Assembly: GCA_934432725.1 (NCBI GenBank)
Contig: CAKRZE010000005.1
Location: 1-64,000 of the forward strand
Length of the DNA: 64,000 nucleotides
Source: an uncultured Eubacteriales bacterium
Lineage (GTDB): Bacteria > Bacillota > Clostridia > Oscillospirales > CAG-272
Direction: 5' to 3'
In this document: in pieces, positions 44,888 to 53,901 of the stretch
Numbering within the stretch: the first letter of the stretch is position 1
Layout of the letters: each line of letters opens with the position of its first letter
The notes under the pieces: generated by a model
The model's input: only the letters and a program-made list of their open reading frames with translations
The model's database searches: none
What the model was told of the DNA's origin: nothing
Made by a program: the position numbers and the translations under genes

Positions 44888-45664
44888 GTGAAGGCTTTGG
44901 GCATCGATATGAATGAATCCGGCTTCGATCAGCACCTGAAAAAAAGAATTCTGCGGAGCACAGCGCTTTTTTGCCTGCTCCTGACGCTTGTGAATTCGCT
45001 TGGGCTGAAGCTTTTTTTCTCATATGAAGTAGACGGCAACGCTTTTTATGGCAGTTTTTCGGTGCTGATTGAAAGCGCGATCCGCTTTTTTGAGATTATC
45101 GCGGTATACGCGGGATATGCGGCAATGGTGTGGAGTCTGTTCCGGTTCGGACCGGCAGAGACGCTGCCGTTTGCTCTGGTGAATGCGGGATGCGTGCTGC
45201 TTTCGCTTTTGTGTGCGCTTGCGGTATCGTATTTCTGTACGACGCCGGCGCTCTTTTCGAAAAATTTCATGTGGTTTCTGAGTCAGCTTCTTTTAAATCT
45301 GGTGCTGAATCTTTTGATTCTCGGTCTGGTCTGGCTGGCTGCGGCAGCGGTCAGATACCGCGCCGTCCGGAAGGGAAAGGATGATTTCGCTCTGGGCATG
45401 AAGCTGTTTGCCCTCCGGCGTCCGGTTCCGAGAGCGTTCTTTTTCACCTCACTCCTGTGTGTTTCCGTCACGTTGGGGCAGGATGTGTATCAGACGGTCG
45501 TTGATCTTACAACGTACGGTCCGCCGGTCAATATGACGGAGCTTGTGTATCTGATCCGTCCGTATGCGGAGGTTCTGATTTATTTCTTTGTCGGATACTG
45601 CGTTCTGTTTGCCGCAGGCGCACTGTTTGAGCACTGGGACGAACGCGGGGCTGCGCAGGCTTGA
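44888..45664 (+). CDS. Multi-pass membrane protein, unknown
   Basis: 258 residues if the GTG at 44888 is used (GGAAGGGAAG before it); ATG 44909 is possible. Six predicted membrane segments, in pairs around residues 20-40, 52-80, 90-110, 125-160, 190-210 and 230-255. A cytoplasmic basic loop (RYRAVRKGKDDF) lies in the middle. Unrecognised family. Two terminators follow. Confidence 0.75.
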   Translation: MKALGIDMNESGFDQHLKKRILRSTALFCLLLTLVNSLGLKLFFSYEVDGNAFYGSFSVLIESAIRFFEIIAVYAGYAAMVWSLFRFGPAETLPFALVNAGCVLLSLLCALAVSYFCTTPALFSKNFMWFLSQLLLNLVLNLLILGLVWLAAAAVRYRAVRKGKDDFALGMKLFALRRPVPRAFFFTSLLCVSVTLGQDVYQTVVDLTTYGPPVNMTELVYLIRPYAEVLIYFFVGYCVLFAAGALFEHWDERGAAQA

Positions 45665-45695
45665 GGATGTCGCAGGGCGGTGCTTGAGAAAAAGG

Positions 45696-45761
45696 GGGCT
45701 GTGAAAAACCGCAAGCTTTTCACAGCCCTTTAAAAATGCCGGTCCGGATTCCGGCATTTTT
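45696..45761 (+). terminator. Tandem terminators
   Basis: GGGCTGTGAAAA / TTTTCACAGCCC (45696-45728) and AAAAATGCCGG / CCGGCATTTTT (45732-45761). Both are perfect stems ending in T-runs. Confidence 0.85.
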
Positions 45762-45784
45762 GATGTGATTTTGGTTGTTTTTGT

Positions 45785-45890
45785 TGTGTTTTTTCGGTTT
45801 TTCCGGCGGCAAAGCGGCGGCGCTTGGCGGTCCGACCAACGTAAAAGGCGGTGAAATAAAACTCAAAACGAGTTTTATTTCACCGCCTTT
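45785..45890 (+). repeat. Intergenic repeat, copy 2
   Basis: An 18-bp perfect stem (about 45850-45890) closed by loop AAAAC, preceded by TTTTTTCGG and GCGGCAAAGCGGCGGCG. Matches copy 1 at 34.7 kb in inverse orientation. Lies between convergent genes and could terminate both. Nothing else is supported in 45665-46020. Confidence 0.65.
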
Positions 45891-46020
45891 GATTTCGCTC
45901 CCGGCTTTCGGCACGGACGGTCTGCCGTCAAAGAAATCCGGAATAAGGGCGGACGGAATGACACGGGATGTGCCCGGAATTCCTTAGATGCCGTGCGCAC
46001 ACCTGCGCTGCGTTGGGACT

Positions 46021-47553
46021 TTACCAGTATTTCCGGTCCAGGGAACGGAGCTGAATAGCTTCGGCAAGATGCTTCGCTTCGATCTCCTCGCTTTCGGCAA
46101 GGTCGGCGATGGTGCGTGCCACCCGGAGGATTCTGTCATAGCCGCGGGGTGAAAGCGCCATGGAGGAAAAAGCGCGTTCCATCAGGACGGATGCCTCCGG
46201 CGTCAGACGGCAGAACTGCCGGATGTGCTTGGAGGTCATTGCGGCGTTGGAGTATACCTGCATGTTTGCAGCCTCATACCGATGCAGCGCAAAGTCGCGT
46301 GCCTTTCTGACGCGTGCCCGGATGGATGCCGAGGATTCCGCAGGAGTCAGATCGGATATTTCCGTATATGTAAGCGGGGGAACCTCGATCTGAATGTCGA
46401 TCCGGTCAAGCAAGGGTCCGCTGACCCGCGACAGGTACTCCTTGATTTCGGATTTCTTGCAGGTGCAGGGACGTGTCGGGTGTCCGTAATACCCGCATCG
46501 GCAGGGATTCATGGCGCATACCAGCATGACGGCGCACGGGAAGGTAACCCTTCCGCTGGCGCGGATGATGGTAATGGTGTGGTCCTCAAGCGGCTGACGC
46601 AGTACCTCGGTTGCCGCCTTTCCGAATTCGGGCAGCTCGTCCAGAAACAAAACGCCGTTGTGCGCCAATGAGATTTCCCCGGGCATCGGGATTGTACCGC
46701 CGCCGGCAAGTGCAACGGCGGAGAGGGTATGGTGCGGCGCCCGGAACGGTCTTTCGCGGATCAGGGAGACCCCGTCCGGCAGCATGCCTGCAATGGAGTG
46801 AATTTTGGTTGTCTCAATTGCTTCGCCGAAGGTCAGGACCGGCAAAATGGACGGAATACGCTTGGCGAGCATGCTTTTTCCGGTGCCGGGAGGACCGATC
46901 AGGAGAATGTTATGTCCGCCTGCCGCCGCGATCTCGATGGCGCGCTTGGCACGCTCCTGCCCCTTGACATCGGAGAAATCAAGGGAATATCTCTGCGCGT
47001 CCCGCTCAAAGGCATCCCGGTCAAATACCGTGGGTGAGAGCGTTTCCGCTCCTGTCAGGTGCTTCAGGAGCGCGGGGACATCCGGAACGCCGTAAACCGC
47101 GATTCCCTCCGCAACCGATGCCTCCGCCGCGTTTTCCATCGGGACATAGACCTCACGCATGCCCGCCTCCTTGGCGGCAAGCACCATGCAGAGAACGCCG
47201 CGCACACCACGGATGCATCCGGACAGGGACAGCTCGCCGATAAAGCATTTTCCGTCCAGATTTGCCGTGAGGTCCTGCGCCGCTGCCAGAATTCCGACGA
47301 GAATGGCGAGGTCATAGGCGGAGCCCTGTTTTTTCTTGTCGGCAGGTGCCAGATTTACCGTGATCTCTCCGTCCGGGAAGGTATATCCGCTGTTTTCGAT
47401 GGCGGATTTGATTCGTTCCTTTGCTTCCATGACCGCCTTGTCCGGCAGTCCGACCATTAAAAAATTTTCCAGTCTGCTGGAAACCCGGCATTCGACGGTT
47501 ACGGGAAAGCCGTCCACTCCGTTTAATCCGGCGGATTTGACTGTTGCAAGCAT
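46021..47553 (-). CDS. comM: YifB/ComM family AAA+ ATPase
   Basis: 510 residues. N-terminal Lon-protease-like fold (residues 1-165), then the Mg-chelatase AAA+ domain with Walker A GPPGTGKSML, Walker B FLDELPEF, AMNPCRCGYYG zinc-like cluster and sensor DRIDI; C-terminal winged region (LRVARTIADL). ComM-type proteins are branch-migration helicases for DNA recombination and transformation. Full-length and intact. Confidence 0.94.
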   Translation of the reverse strand: MLATVKSAGLNGVDGFPVTVECRVSSRLENFLMVGLPDKAVMEAKERIKSAIENSGYTFPDGEITVNLAPADKKKQGSAYDLAILVGILAAAQDLTANLDGKCFIGELSLSGCIRGVRGVLCMVLAAKEAGMREVYVPMENAAEASVAEGIAVYGVPDVPALLKHLTGAETLSPTVFDRDAFERDAQRYSLDFSDVKGQERAKRAIEIAAAGGHNILLIGPPGTGKSMLAKRIPSILPVLTFGEAIETTKIHSIAGMLPDGVSLIRERPFRAPHHTLSAVALAGGGTIPMPGEISLAHNGVLFLDELPEFGKAATEVLRQPLEDHTITIIRASGRVTFPCAVMLVCAMNPCRCGYYGHPTRPCTCKKSEIKEYLSRVSGPLLDRIDIQIEVPPLTYTEISDLTPAESSASIRARVRKARDFALHRYEAANMQVYSNAAMTSKHIRQFCRLTPEASVLMERAFSSMALSPRGYDRILRVARTIADLAESEEIEAKHLAEAIQLRSLDRKYW

Positions 47554-47690
47554 ACTTTTTCTTCCTTTCCGGCTGAGTCTGACAGAGCCGATTGAAATTC
47601 TTGCGGGGAGCTGCCCGGGTTCGCTGCCGCTTTGTGCAGGGGGCGAAATGCGCTTCCGGCAGTTGGCGGATATGCGGGATTGTAAAAATG

Positions 47691-48905
47691 TTACATGAGC
47701 TCGCCGTTCAGCACGGTTCGCCGGACCGCACCGTGGAGCGAGACACCGAGGAGCGGCGTGCAGGAGGAGCGGCCTCTCAGAAGCTCACGTGTGACGGTCC
47801 ATTCCTCTTCCGGGGAAAACAGAACGAAATCGGCACGTCCGCCCTCCCGGAGTCCTGCCTCCAGACCGAGAATCTCTGCCGGTGCATCCGAGATCAGTGT
47901 GAGCCATCGGTGCAGAGGAATGATGTTTTTCAGAACCAGCCAGGTCATTCCGGCTCCGAACAGCGTCTGATAGCCGACCGCGCCCGGCGCGGCATCCTGC
48001 ATCGGACGCTCCTTTTCGGAGCGGGTGCAGGGAGTATGACCGGAGGTCACGCAGTCCACGGTTCCGTCCCGGATGGCGGATATGACGGCTTCCGTGTCGG
48101 AGCGTGCGCGGAGCGGCGGGATCAGCTTTGCCTGTGTGCCGACGTAGAGAAGCTCCTCTTCCGTACAGGAAAACGCCATCTGCGTGACATCGCAGGTGAC
48201 GGGAATTCCGGCGTCCTTGGCATGCCGGATCAAAGAGAGCGTCCGGCAGGTCGATACTCCGGTCAGATGCAGCCGGCAGCCGGCTTCCCGCGCAAGAAGA
48301 ATGCTCCGGGCGGCAGCCAGCTCCTCCGACACAGCCGGGACCGTATCCGGGAAGGAAGCGTCTCTGCATTCCGCAATGACCGGCAGACCGGCTTCCGCGG
48401 CAGCCTCCATGGCGCGCAGCACCTTTTCGGAGTCCGGGGAGGGAGCGCCGTAATCGGTCAGAGCGCAGGCTCCCTGTTCCTTCAGTGCAAGAGCCTGCCC
48501 GGCATCGCGGATGCGGTCAAGCCGACCGGTGCAGAGAACCCTGCATTTTCCGTAGCTTTCCGCGCGCTTTTTTCTTGCGGTGATCGTCGAAGCATCGTCT
48601 GCATCCAGAGAGAGTACGGTGCCGAAGCCGCCGCATACCGCCGAAAGCGTTTCATCGTACAGCGCATTGCCGCTCCCCGCACGGTCCGGGCGGCATGCGA
48701 GATCGACAAATGCCGGTGAGATGCGGAGTCCGCCCGCATCGAACACCTCCGCGCCGCTGCAAAGCTCCCTGTCGGCTTCTGTCAGGATGCCGATCCGGAG
48801 AATGCGGCTTTTTTCCCTTCTGCCGCTTCGGTGTATAAGGATGTCACCGGTTGTTCCGTCCGGAAGGCGGACATTCCGAATCCAAAGGCAGCTGTTTTTT
48901 TTCAT
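47691..48905 (-). CDS. Dihydroorotase homologue lacking metal ligands
   Basis: 404 residues from ATG 48905. The amidohydrolase frame is clear (AFVDLACRPDRAG, CDVTQMAFSCTEEELL, SGHTPCTRSEKERPMQ, GAVGYQTLFGAGMTWLV, GGRADFVLFSPEEEWTV). At the metal site, where active enzymes have HxH, the sequence reads DLACRPD; the later His pair is CDVTQMAF, and the DHAP motif is SGHTP. The zinc site therefore seems absent, as in the non-catalytic PyrC-like subunits that structure aspartate transcarbamoylase in some bacteria. A pyrimidine role is thus inferred; no pyrB lies nearby. Ending at 47691, it is followed by comM. Confidence 0.85.
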   Translation of the reverse strand: MKKNSCLWIRNVRLPDGTTGDILIHRSGRREKSRILRIGILTEADRELCSGAEVFDAGGLRISPAFVDLACRPDRAGSGNALYDETLSAVCGGFGTVLSLDADDASTITARKKRAESYGKCRVLCTGRLDRIRDAGQALALKEQGACALTDYGAPSPDSEKVLRAMEAAAEAGLPVIAECRDASFPDTVPAVSEELAAARSILLAREAGCRLHLTGVSTCRTLSLIRHAKDAGIPVTCDVTQMAFSCTEEELLYVGTQAKLIPPLRARSDTEAVISAIRDGTVDCVTSGHTPCTRSEKERPMQDAAPGAVGYQTLFGAGMTWLVLKNIIPLHRWLTLISDAPAEILGLEAGLREGGRADFVLFSPEEEWTVTRELLRGRSSCTPLLGVSLHGAVRRTVLNGELM

Positions 48906-49687
48906 GGATAGGGTCCTCCTTCTGCGCTTTTCGGATTTTTCCGGCTGCTGAAACATATTCTGCGATGCCTGCCGACCGGGAAACGGCTGTGCGGCATACG
49001 GCGGGCGCCTCCGCTGCGGTCCAATGCGTTCTTCCTCCGCGGCGGACGGCTTGCGCCTCACCGGGAATCGGACTTGTATGTGCCGCATCCGGGTGAGGGG
49101 GGCGTGCCCTCACAAGGCTCCGGCGCGGCAATCATATCGGGAAAATACCGCAGAATGCGCTGCGGGCACCTCGCGCTGCCTTGGGCTCAGACCGGCATGG
49201 CGTGTGTCCCCGGGAGGCTCCGGCGCGGGAAACAATACCGGCGGCATACCGCGTCCCGGACGATTTAAACCGACCCGAATATGCGGGGCATCTGACGGAG
49301 GCGCACCGATCCCGGCGGGGCGCCGGTCTTTGGAACGCGGGCGGCGGACGATGCCTGCAACATACCGCAGACCGCGCCGCAGTGTGATTTGCCGGCACCG
49401 GCTTGGCTGAATGCGGCGTATCGGCGGCAGTGCAGCGCCTTGCGGCACCGCATTGGATCGGATTGCGCCTGTGACATGCCGCAGCGATTCCCTTCAACCG
49501 AAATACCGGGGGATCCGCCGCGTTCCGGGCGCGGTGTCTGACGGTGTTTTGCGCGGCGCTGTGTTTGTGAGCCGATGCGGCTGTTCCGGAGTATCGGCGG
49601 AGGAACGGTATTTTTTGACGCTTGCCCGATCCGCATTTTCCCGAAACGCGGCGGCGTACCGGACGCCGGGCGAGGCTCTCTGAAGGC
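48906..49687. other. GC-rich intergenic stretch, no supported gene
   Basis: 782 bases. Frames of 60-128 codons are open on both strands at once, with no ribosome sites and Arg/Pro/Gly-rich translations, which is what GC-rich non-coding sequence produces. A loose motif of the type ACATACCGCAG or ATACCGC-G recurs at least four times (for example near 49147, 49252, 49370, 49473). Confidence 0.6.
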
Positions 49688-50407
49688 TTACGGCATCCTG
49701 CGCAGCATATATCCTTTTCCGCGCACCGTGACGATCAGCCGGACGTCAAAGCGTTCATCAAGCTTCCGGCGCAGATACCGGATGTAAACATCCACGGTGT
49801 TTGCCGTTTCGTCATCCGATTGCCAGACATCGTGCAGAATCCGGCTGCGCGGAACCGCTTCTCCCCGGTGCTCATGCAGGTATGCAAGGAGTGCATATTC
49901 CCGCTGGGTGAGTTCGATCGGGGTTCCGTTATAGGAAACGAATTTTTCTTCTTTTCTGAGCAGCAGTCCCTGCTGCGCGGCACCGGAGCCCTTGCGCCCG
50001 GAGCTGCGCTGTGCCCCGCCTTTGACCGGTGAGCCGCCGGTACATCCGGTTTTGCGGTACGGCTGAACGGCTGTCAGAGAGCCGGAAAATACCCCGATCT
50101 GATCCAGAAGCTCCTGCGGCGTAAAGGGACGGATCAGCTCCGCGCCCCGCTCCGCGCTTCCGTACCGCAGCATCGGGATACACTGATGCGCGCAGAAGTC
50201 CGCCGCCTGCCCGAGCTGGGGGAATGCTGTGCTGATCAGCATCAGTCCGATTTCCGCAGTTGACTGCGGGAAGGAGCTGCTTTGGCAGACCGCATATCCG
50301 CCCTCCTCCAATTCTAGCGCCAGCATCCGCGCGTAAACCTGCTCTCCCTCGTCATACGGAGAGACCAAAAGAATTTTCCGCACGGAGGCACGTGTTCTGC
50401 GGCTCAT
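49688..50407 (-). CDS. Response-regulator-like protein with degenerate receiver
   Basis: 239 residues. The C-terminal ~95 residues are an OmpR/PhoB winged helix (IELTQREYALLAYLHEHRGE ... DVYIRYLRRKLDERFDVRLIVTVRGKGYML). The N-terminal 120 residues have a receiver-like alternation (ILLVSPYDEGEQVYARMLALEL) but lack the acidic pair and the phospho-acceptor Asp in the usual place, so it is probably not activated by phosphorylation. A Gly/Ser/Arg linker separates the domains. No histidine kinase adjoins it. It may bind DNA constitutively or sense something else. Confidence 0.8.
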   Translation of the reverse strand: MSRRTRASVRKILLVSPYDEGEQVYARMLALELEEGGYAVCQSSSFPQSTAEIGLMLISTAFPQLGQAADFCAHQCIPMLRYGSAERGAELIRPFTPQELLDQIGVFSGSLTAVQPYRKTGCTGGSPVKGGAQRSSGRKGSGAAQQGLLLRKEEKFVSYNGTPIELTQREYALLAYLHEHRGEAVPRSRILHDVWQSDDETANTVDVYIRYLRRKLDERFDVRLIVTVRGKGYMLRRMP

Positions 50408-50463
50408 ACCGGATAGGCTTCCTTTCTGCCGGATTCTCTCCGGCGCTTTTCACCGATACAAGA

Positions 50464-50490
50464 ATTCGGACAGGGGTAAACTGTCCGAAT
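50464..50490. terminator. Perfect hairpin between the regulator and thioesterase genes
   Basis: ATTCGGACAG / CTGTCCGAAT with a 7-base loop, 17 bases after the thioesterase stop (minus strand). Terminator or operator. Confidence 0.55.
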
Positions 50491-50507
50491 CGTGTACCGT
50501 ATTCAGT

Positions 50508-51251
50508 TTATTGCGGCGCTTCTTCAAAGCGCATTCTTGCCTCGGCGTTTACCGTTCCGTCCTGGCGCAGAGAGCGGAAATAGACGCTTCCGTCCGGCGC
50601 TTTTCCCCAAAGGAGCCGGACCGATTCCCCCATCGGGGCTTCGGAAAGGTATGCTATTTCAAATTCCGTAACTCTGCCCGGATATTCCGGGAGGCATCCG
50701 ACAAACATGTCCGGATAATTGGTATTGTTCATGTGCCGGTTGACATCACAGTCCGCGTATACGATGCGGCGGGAGCCGGCGTCCGTGAGGGGAAGCTCCT
50801 GCGGGATGCGGAGCCGCGCCGGGAAACCGAGACTGAGCGGTTCTCCCGAGCCGAAGCCGAATTCGCAAAAGCCCTTCCGGATAAAGCGGCGGTGGTCCGG
50901 GTCCGATATATCCAGCATCGCCCAGACGCTGTGCATTTCTGCAATAACCGTTCCGTTTGACAGGATTCTTCCGGACCGCAGGAAGCTGAAGCCGTGCAGA
51001 CCGGCAAACCAGACCTCCGCTTCGACGGGATCGAAGGCGCGGAGCGGAAAATACAGCCGCATTCCGGTTTTGCTCAAAAGGAAGATCTGATTGTGCTCCC
51101 TCAGCTCATCCAGCGTGGGACCGCAGCTGCGGTGCTCCAGATTGCATGCCTCCTGCAGGTACCGCAGCATGACGGACGGACGGACGTTTCCGCAAAAATC
51201 CGTATCATGAGAGTTAACGGTAAACCGTTCTTTCCAGATGACCGGTTTCAT
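50508..51251 (-). CDS. Acyl-ACP thioesterase
   Basis: 247 residues, two hotdog domains. N-terminal domain SHDTDFCGNVRPSVMLRYLQEA, C-terminal domain with VYADCDVNRHMNNTNYPDMF, which carries the Asn/His active-site residues typical of FatA/FatB-like enzymes. It releases fatty acids from acyl carrier protein, setting chain length. It follows fba by 17 bases on the same strand. Confidence 0.9.
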   Translation of the reverse strand: MKPVIWKERFTVNSHDTDFCGNVRPSVMLRYLQEACNLEHRSCGPTLDELREHNQIFLLSKTGMRLYFPLRAFDPVEAEVWFAGLHGFSFLRSGRILSNGTVIAEMHSVWAMLDISDPDHRRFIRKGFCEFGFGSGEPLSLGFPARLRIPQELPLTDAGSRRIVYADCDVNRHMNNTNYPDMFVGCLPEYPGRVTEFEIAYLSEAPMGESVRLLWGKAPDGSVYFRSLRQDGTVNAEARMRFEEAPQ

Positions 51252-51268
51252 AGGGATCGGAGACCGGA

Positions 51269-52204
51269 TTACAGCGTATGCTCGGAGCCGAGAACGTTGT
51301 AAATCTTGTGCAGGACCATTTTTCTGACTTCTTCGCGACCGACCTTGAGATATTCGCGCGGGTCAAAGACGGACGGCTGGTTGGTCAGGACGCGGCGGAT
51401 GCCGGCAGTCATGGCGAGACGGATATCGGAGTCGATGTTGATCTTGCAGACCGCCATCTTTGCAGCCTGACGCAGCATGGATTCCGGAATACCGATCGCA
51501 TCGGGCATCTGTCCGCCGCAGGCGTTGATTTCTTCGACCAGCTCCGGAATGACGGAGGAAGCTCCGTGCAGAACGATCGGGAAGCCGGGCAGACGGTGCT
51601 CCACCTCTTCCAGAATGTCAAAACGAAGCTGCGGCTTCTGACCGGGCTTGAACTTGTAGGCACCGTGGCTTGTACCGATGGCGATGGCAAGGGAATCAAC
51701 ACCGGTGCGGGTCACAAACTCCTCCACCTCTTCCGGTCTGGTGTAGGAGGAATCCTCTGCGCTGACATTCACATCGTCTTCGATGCCCGCCAGCTTTCCG
51801 AGCTCGCCTTCCACGACAACGCCGTGTGCGTGCGCATACTCCACAACCTTCTTTGTCAGGGCGATATTGTCCTCAAAGCTGTGCTTGGAGCCGTCGATCA
51901 TGACGGAGGTAAAGCCGTTGTCAATGCAGGACTTGCAGATTTCAAAATCAGCGCCGTGATCCAGATGCAGTGCAAAATCAATGCCGGTATCCTCGACCGC
52001 GGCTTTTGCCAGAGCCATCAGATAAGCGGGCTTTGCATATTTTCTTGCACCTGCGGAAACCTGCAGAATAACCGGGGACTGCGCTTCCTGCGCCGCCTCT
52101 GTGATTGCCTGAATGATCTCCATGTTGTTGATATTGAAGGCTCCGATCGCGTATCCGCCTGCATAAGCCTTTTTGAACATTTCCGTTGTCGTAACAAGTG
52201 CCAT
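51269..52204 (-). CDS. fba: Class II fructose-bisphosphate aldolase
   Basis: 311 residues. Zinc ligands and catalytic residues in ALHLDHGAD, GELG in VVVEGELGKLAG, the second His in IGTSHGAYKF, VLHGASSV and the NINIDSD-type segment CKINIDSDIRLA. Cleaves fructose-1,6-bisphosphate in glycolysis. A promoter lies upstream; the thioesterase follows. Confidence 0.97.
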   Translation of the reverse strand: MALVTTTEMFKKAYAGGYAIGAFNINNMEIIQAITEAAQEAQSPVILQVSAGARKYAKPAYLMALAKAAVEDTGIDFALHLDHGADFEICKSCIDNGFTSVMIDGSKHSFEDNIALTKKVVEYAHAHGVVVEGELGKLAGIEDDVNVSAEDSSYTRPEEVEEFVTRTGVDSLAIAIGTSHGAYKFKPGQKPQLRFDILEEVEHRLPGFPIVLHGASSVIPELVEEINACGGQMPDAIGIPESMLRQAAKMAVCKINIDSDIRLAMTAGIRRVLTNQPSVFDPREYLKVGREEVRKMVLHKIYNVLGSEHTL

Positions 52205-52259
52205 AGTGTATCATACCGTCCTTTGATTTGAATTATAGGGGAACTATCACTTTGTCCTT

Positions 52260-52288
52260 ATTTTACCGCATTGTATCCGCAAAATCAA
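52260..52288 (-). promoter_or_regulatory. Promoter of fba
   Basis: Minus strand TTGATT, 17-base spacer, TAAAAT, about 55 bases before the start. A separate TATAAT lies nearer the gene but has no good -35. Confidence 0.6.
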
Positions 52289-53008
52289 GCCCATTTTACA
52301 AATATTCGTGAAAAATCCGGTACAGGGGACGGAAATTCGCCCCCTGTATGTACGGATTCCGGCTGAGAAAGCTGCTTTTTCCGCATGCTTTGCCCGGAAA
52401 AGCTGCGGTTTTCCGCACACGGAGGACGCTGCGCCTCGGCGGCTCCGGGTTCGTTTGCTCCTTTGCGCTGCCGGCTGTGGGAACCGCTCGTTTTCTGCCG
52501 GGGCGCGCTTCGGCGCATGCTGCCGGTCGGTGCGGGACCTTCTCTCACGGACCGTCCCGGCACGGCATGGACTTTATGCATGCGGGGCTTCCGTTTGCCG
52601 GCAAAGGTCTGATGGCTCCGGCGAGCGGATGAATGCCGGGCATCGGGGGGCTTCGGCTGACGCGAGGCGGATGACCTTCGGACCTCCGTGCGGCTTTGAC
52701 AGCCGTCGCTCCGGGGAATGCGCCGCACCCGCGCCCGGCGTTTGAGACGTTTGGCAAGGCGGGAGGCGTCCGGTGCGGCAGGATTCCACGCGTTCCGGCC
52801 GTTGATCCGGCTCCGGGAGGGCTTGCGGCTTTAGGGGCTTGATGATCGGAAGAATGCGGTTTGCCTGCGCCTCGGCGGATGAGAAATTCCCGCACTCCGA
52901 CAGCTGCGGACGGGGCTTCGGCTCCGGGCATCGCCGGCACTGCGGAATCGAAAGCGGTGCGGCGCGTATCCGGCAATTTCGGCTCTGCTGCGGGCGATGT
53001 ATCCGCTC
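52289..53008. other. GC-rich intergenic stretch, no supported gene
   Basis: Open frames occur in several frames on both strands, but they overlap each other, lack ribosome sites and show Arg/Ser/Pro-rich translations. I see no domain, tRNA or hairpin with a T-run. Confidence 0.6.
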
Positions 53009-53452
53009 TCAGCCGATGACCTCTCCCGTGCTGCCCGTTCCCGGCTCATATCCTGCGGGCACTCTGCCTGCCTCCCGGTCTCCCAGACCGAAGCTGACGG
53101 AAATCGCCGCATCTACCTTTCGCATCATTCTATCGTCCAGATGTCCCATTTTTTCCCTCAGACGCCGTTTGTCCAGGGTCCGGATCTGCTCCAGCAGAAT
53201 GACCGAATCCTTTGCCAGCCCGTTTCCCTCTCCCGCAGCGTTGACTGTTCCGGGGTGCGCGGCGCCGACGTCAATGTGCGTCGGCAGCTTGGTTTTTCCG
53301 ACGCGGCTGGTGATCGCCGCGGCAATGACGGTCGGACTGTAGCGGTTTCCGACGTCATTCTGAATGATCAGAACCGGTCTTAAACCGCCCTGTTCCGAAC
53401 CGACAACGGGACTGAGATCTGCATAAAAGATATCTCCGCGTTTTACAGTCAT
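53009..53452 (-). CDS. mazF: MazF/PemK-type endoribonuclease toxin
   Basis: 147 residues: [64 protein letters not shown]. This is the EndoA/MazF fold with an unusual ~25-residue Gly/Glu/Arg-rich tail after [11 protein letters not shown]. No ribbon-helix-helix antitoxin gene precedes it; the only neighbour is a short basic frame. Cuts mRNA at short motifs in relatives. Confidence 0.93.
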   Translation of the reverse strand: MTVKRGDIFYADLSPVVGSEQGGLRPVLIIQNDVGNRYSPTVIAAAITSRVGKTKLPTHIDVGAAHPGTVNAAGEGNGLAKDSVILLEQIRTLDKRRLREKMGHLDDRMMRKVDAAISVSFGLGDREAGRVPAGYEPGTGSTGEVIG

Positions 53453-53461
53453 ATGCTTCTT

Positions 53462-53698
53462 TCACTCCATTTTTTTCTGCGGCTCGGGAAAGCCGTGCGC
53501 CTTTTTGCGCTCGCTGCTCTCTCTGTTTTCCGCCGCCTTTTTCCTGCCTGATGCTCCGAAGCCGCGGGCGTCTGCCGCTTTCCGCCGGCTCTTCTGTGAG
53601 TTTGTCCCGCGCGTTCGGCGTTTAATCACGGGAAATATTTTCCTTGCGGAAATGTCTCCCTGTTTTATAGTACGGCACAGCCGCCCTTCCTGTGCCAT
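53462..53698 (-). CDS. Short basic open frame upstream of mazF (doubtful)
   Basis: 78 residues, very Lys/Arg/Ala-rich (RRKAADARGFGASGRKKAAEN), ending 9 bases before mazF. Weak ribosome site. It does not look like a MazE-type antitoxin. May be non-coding. Confidence 0.3.
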   Translation of the reverse strand: MAQEGRLCRTIKQGDISARKIFPVIKRRTRGTNSQKSRRKAADARGFGASGRKKAAENRESSERKKAHGFPEPQKKME

Positions 53699-53771
53699 GC
53701 CCAAGACCCTGCGCGGGAGCGGAGTTTGAGGCGAATGCGTAAATATTTACAAATTGACTGCGATATTATTA

Positions 53772-53800
53772 TTGAAAAAAAACAAATTGCGTGGTATAAT
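53772..53800 (+). promoter_or_regulatory. Promoter of lon
   Basis: TTGAAA, 17-base spacer, TATAAT on the plus strand, about 100 bases before the lon start. The leader holds a GCCGCC-GTGA-GGCGGC hairpin (about 53865-53881). No CIRCE or CtsR box recognised. Confidence 0.75.
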
Positions 53801-53901
53801 AAAATGGTTTTATATGGTCATATACTCTTCGTGTAAAACCACCCTTCAGAAAGGAAAAGCGGCGCCGCCGTGACGGCGGCTGCCGCAGAGGATATATATT
53901 C

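Noticed and set aside
52285..52976. Overlapping minus frames that could suggest a gene
   Set aside because: Arg/Ser/Pro-rich, mutually overlapping, no ribosome sites; typical of GC-rich non-coding DNA.
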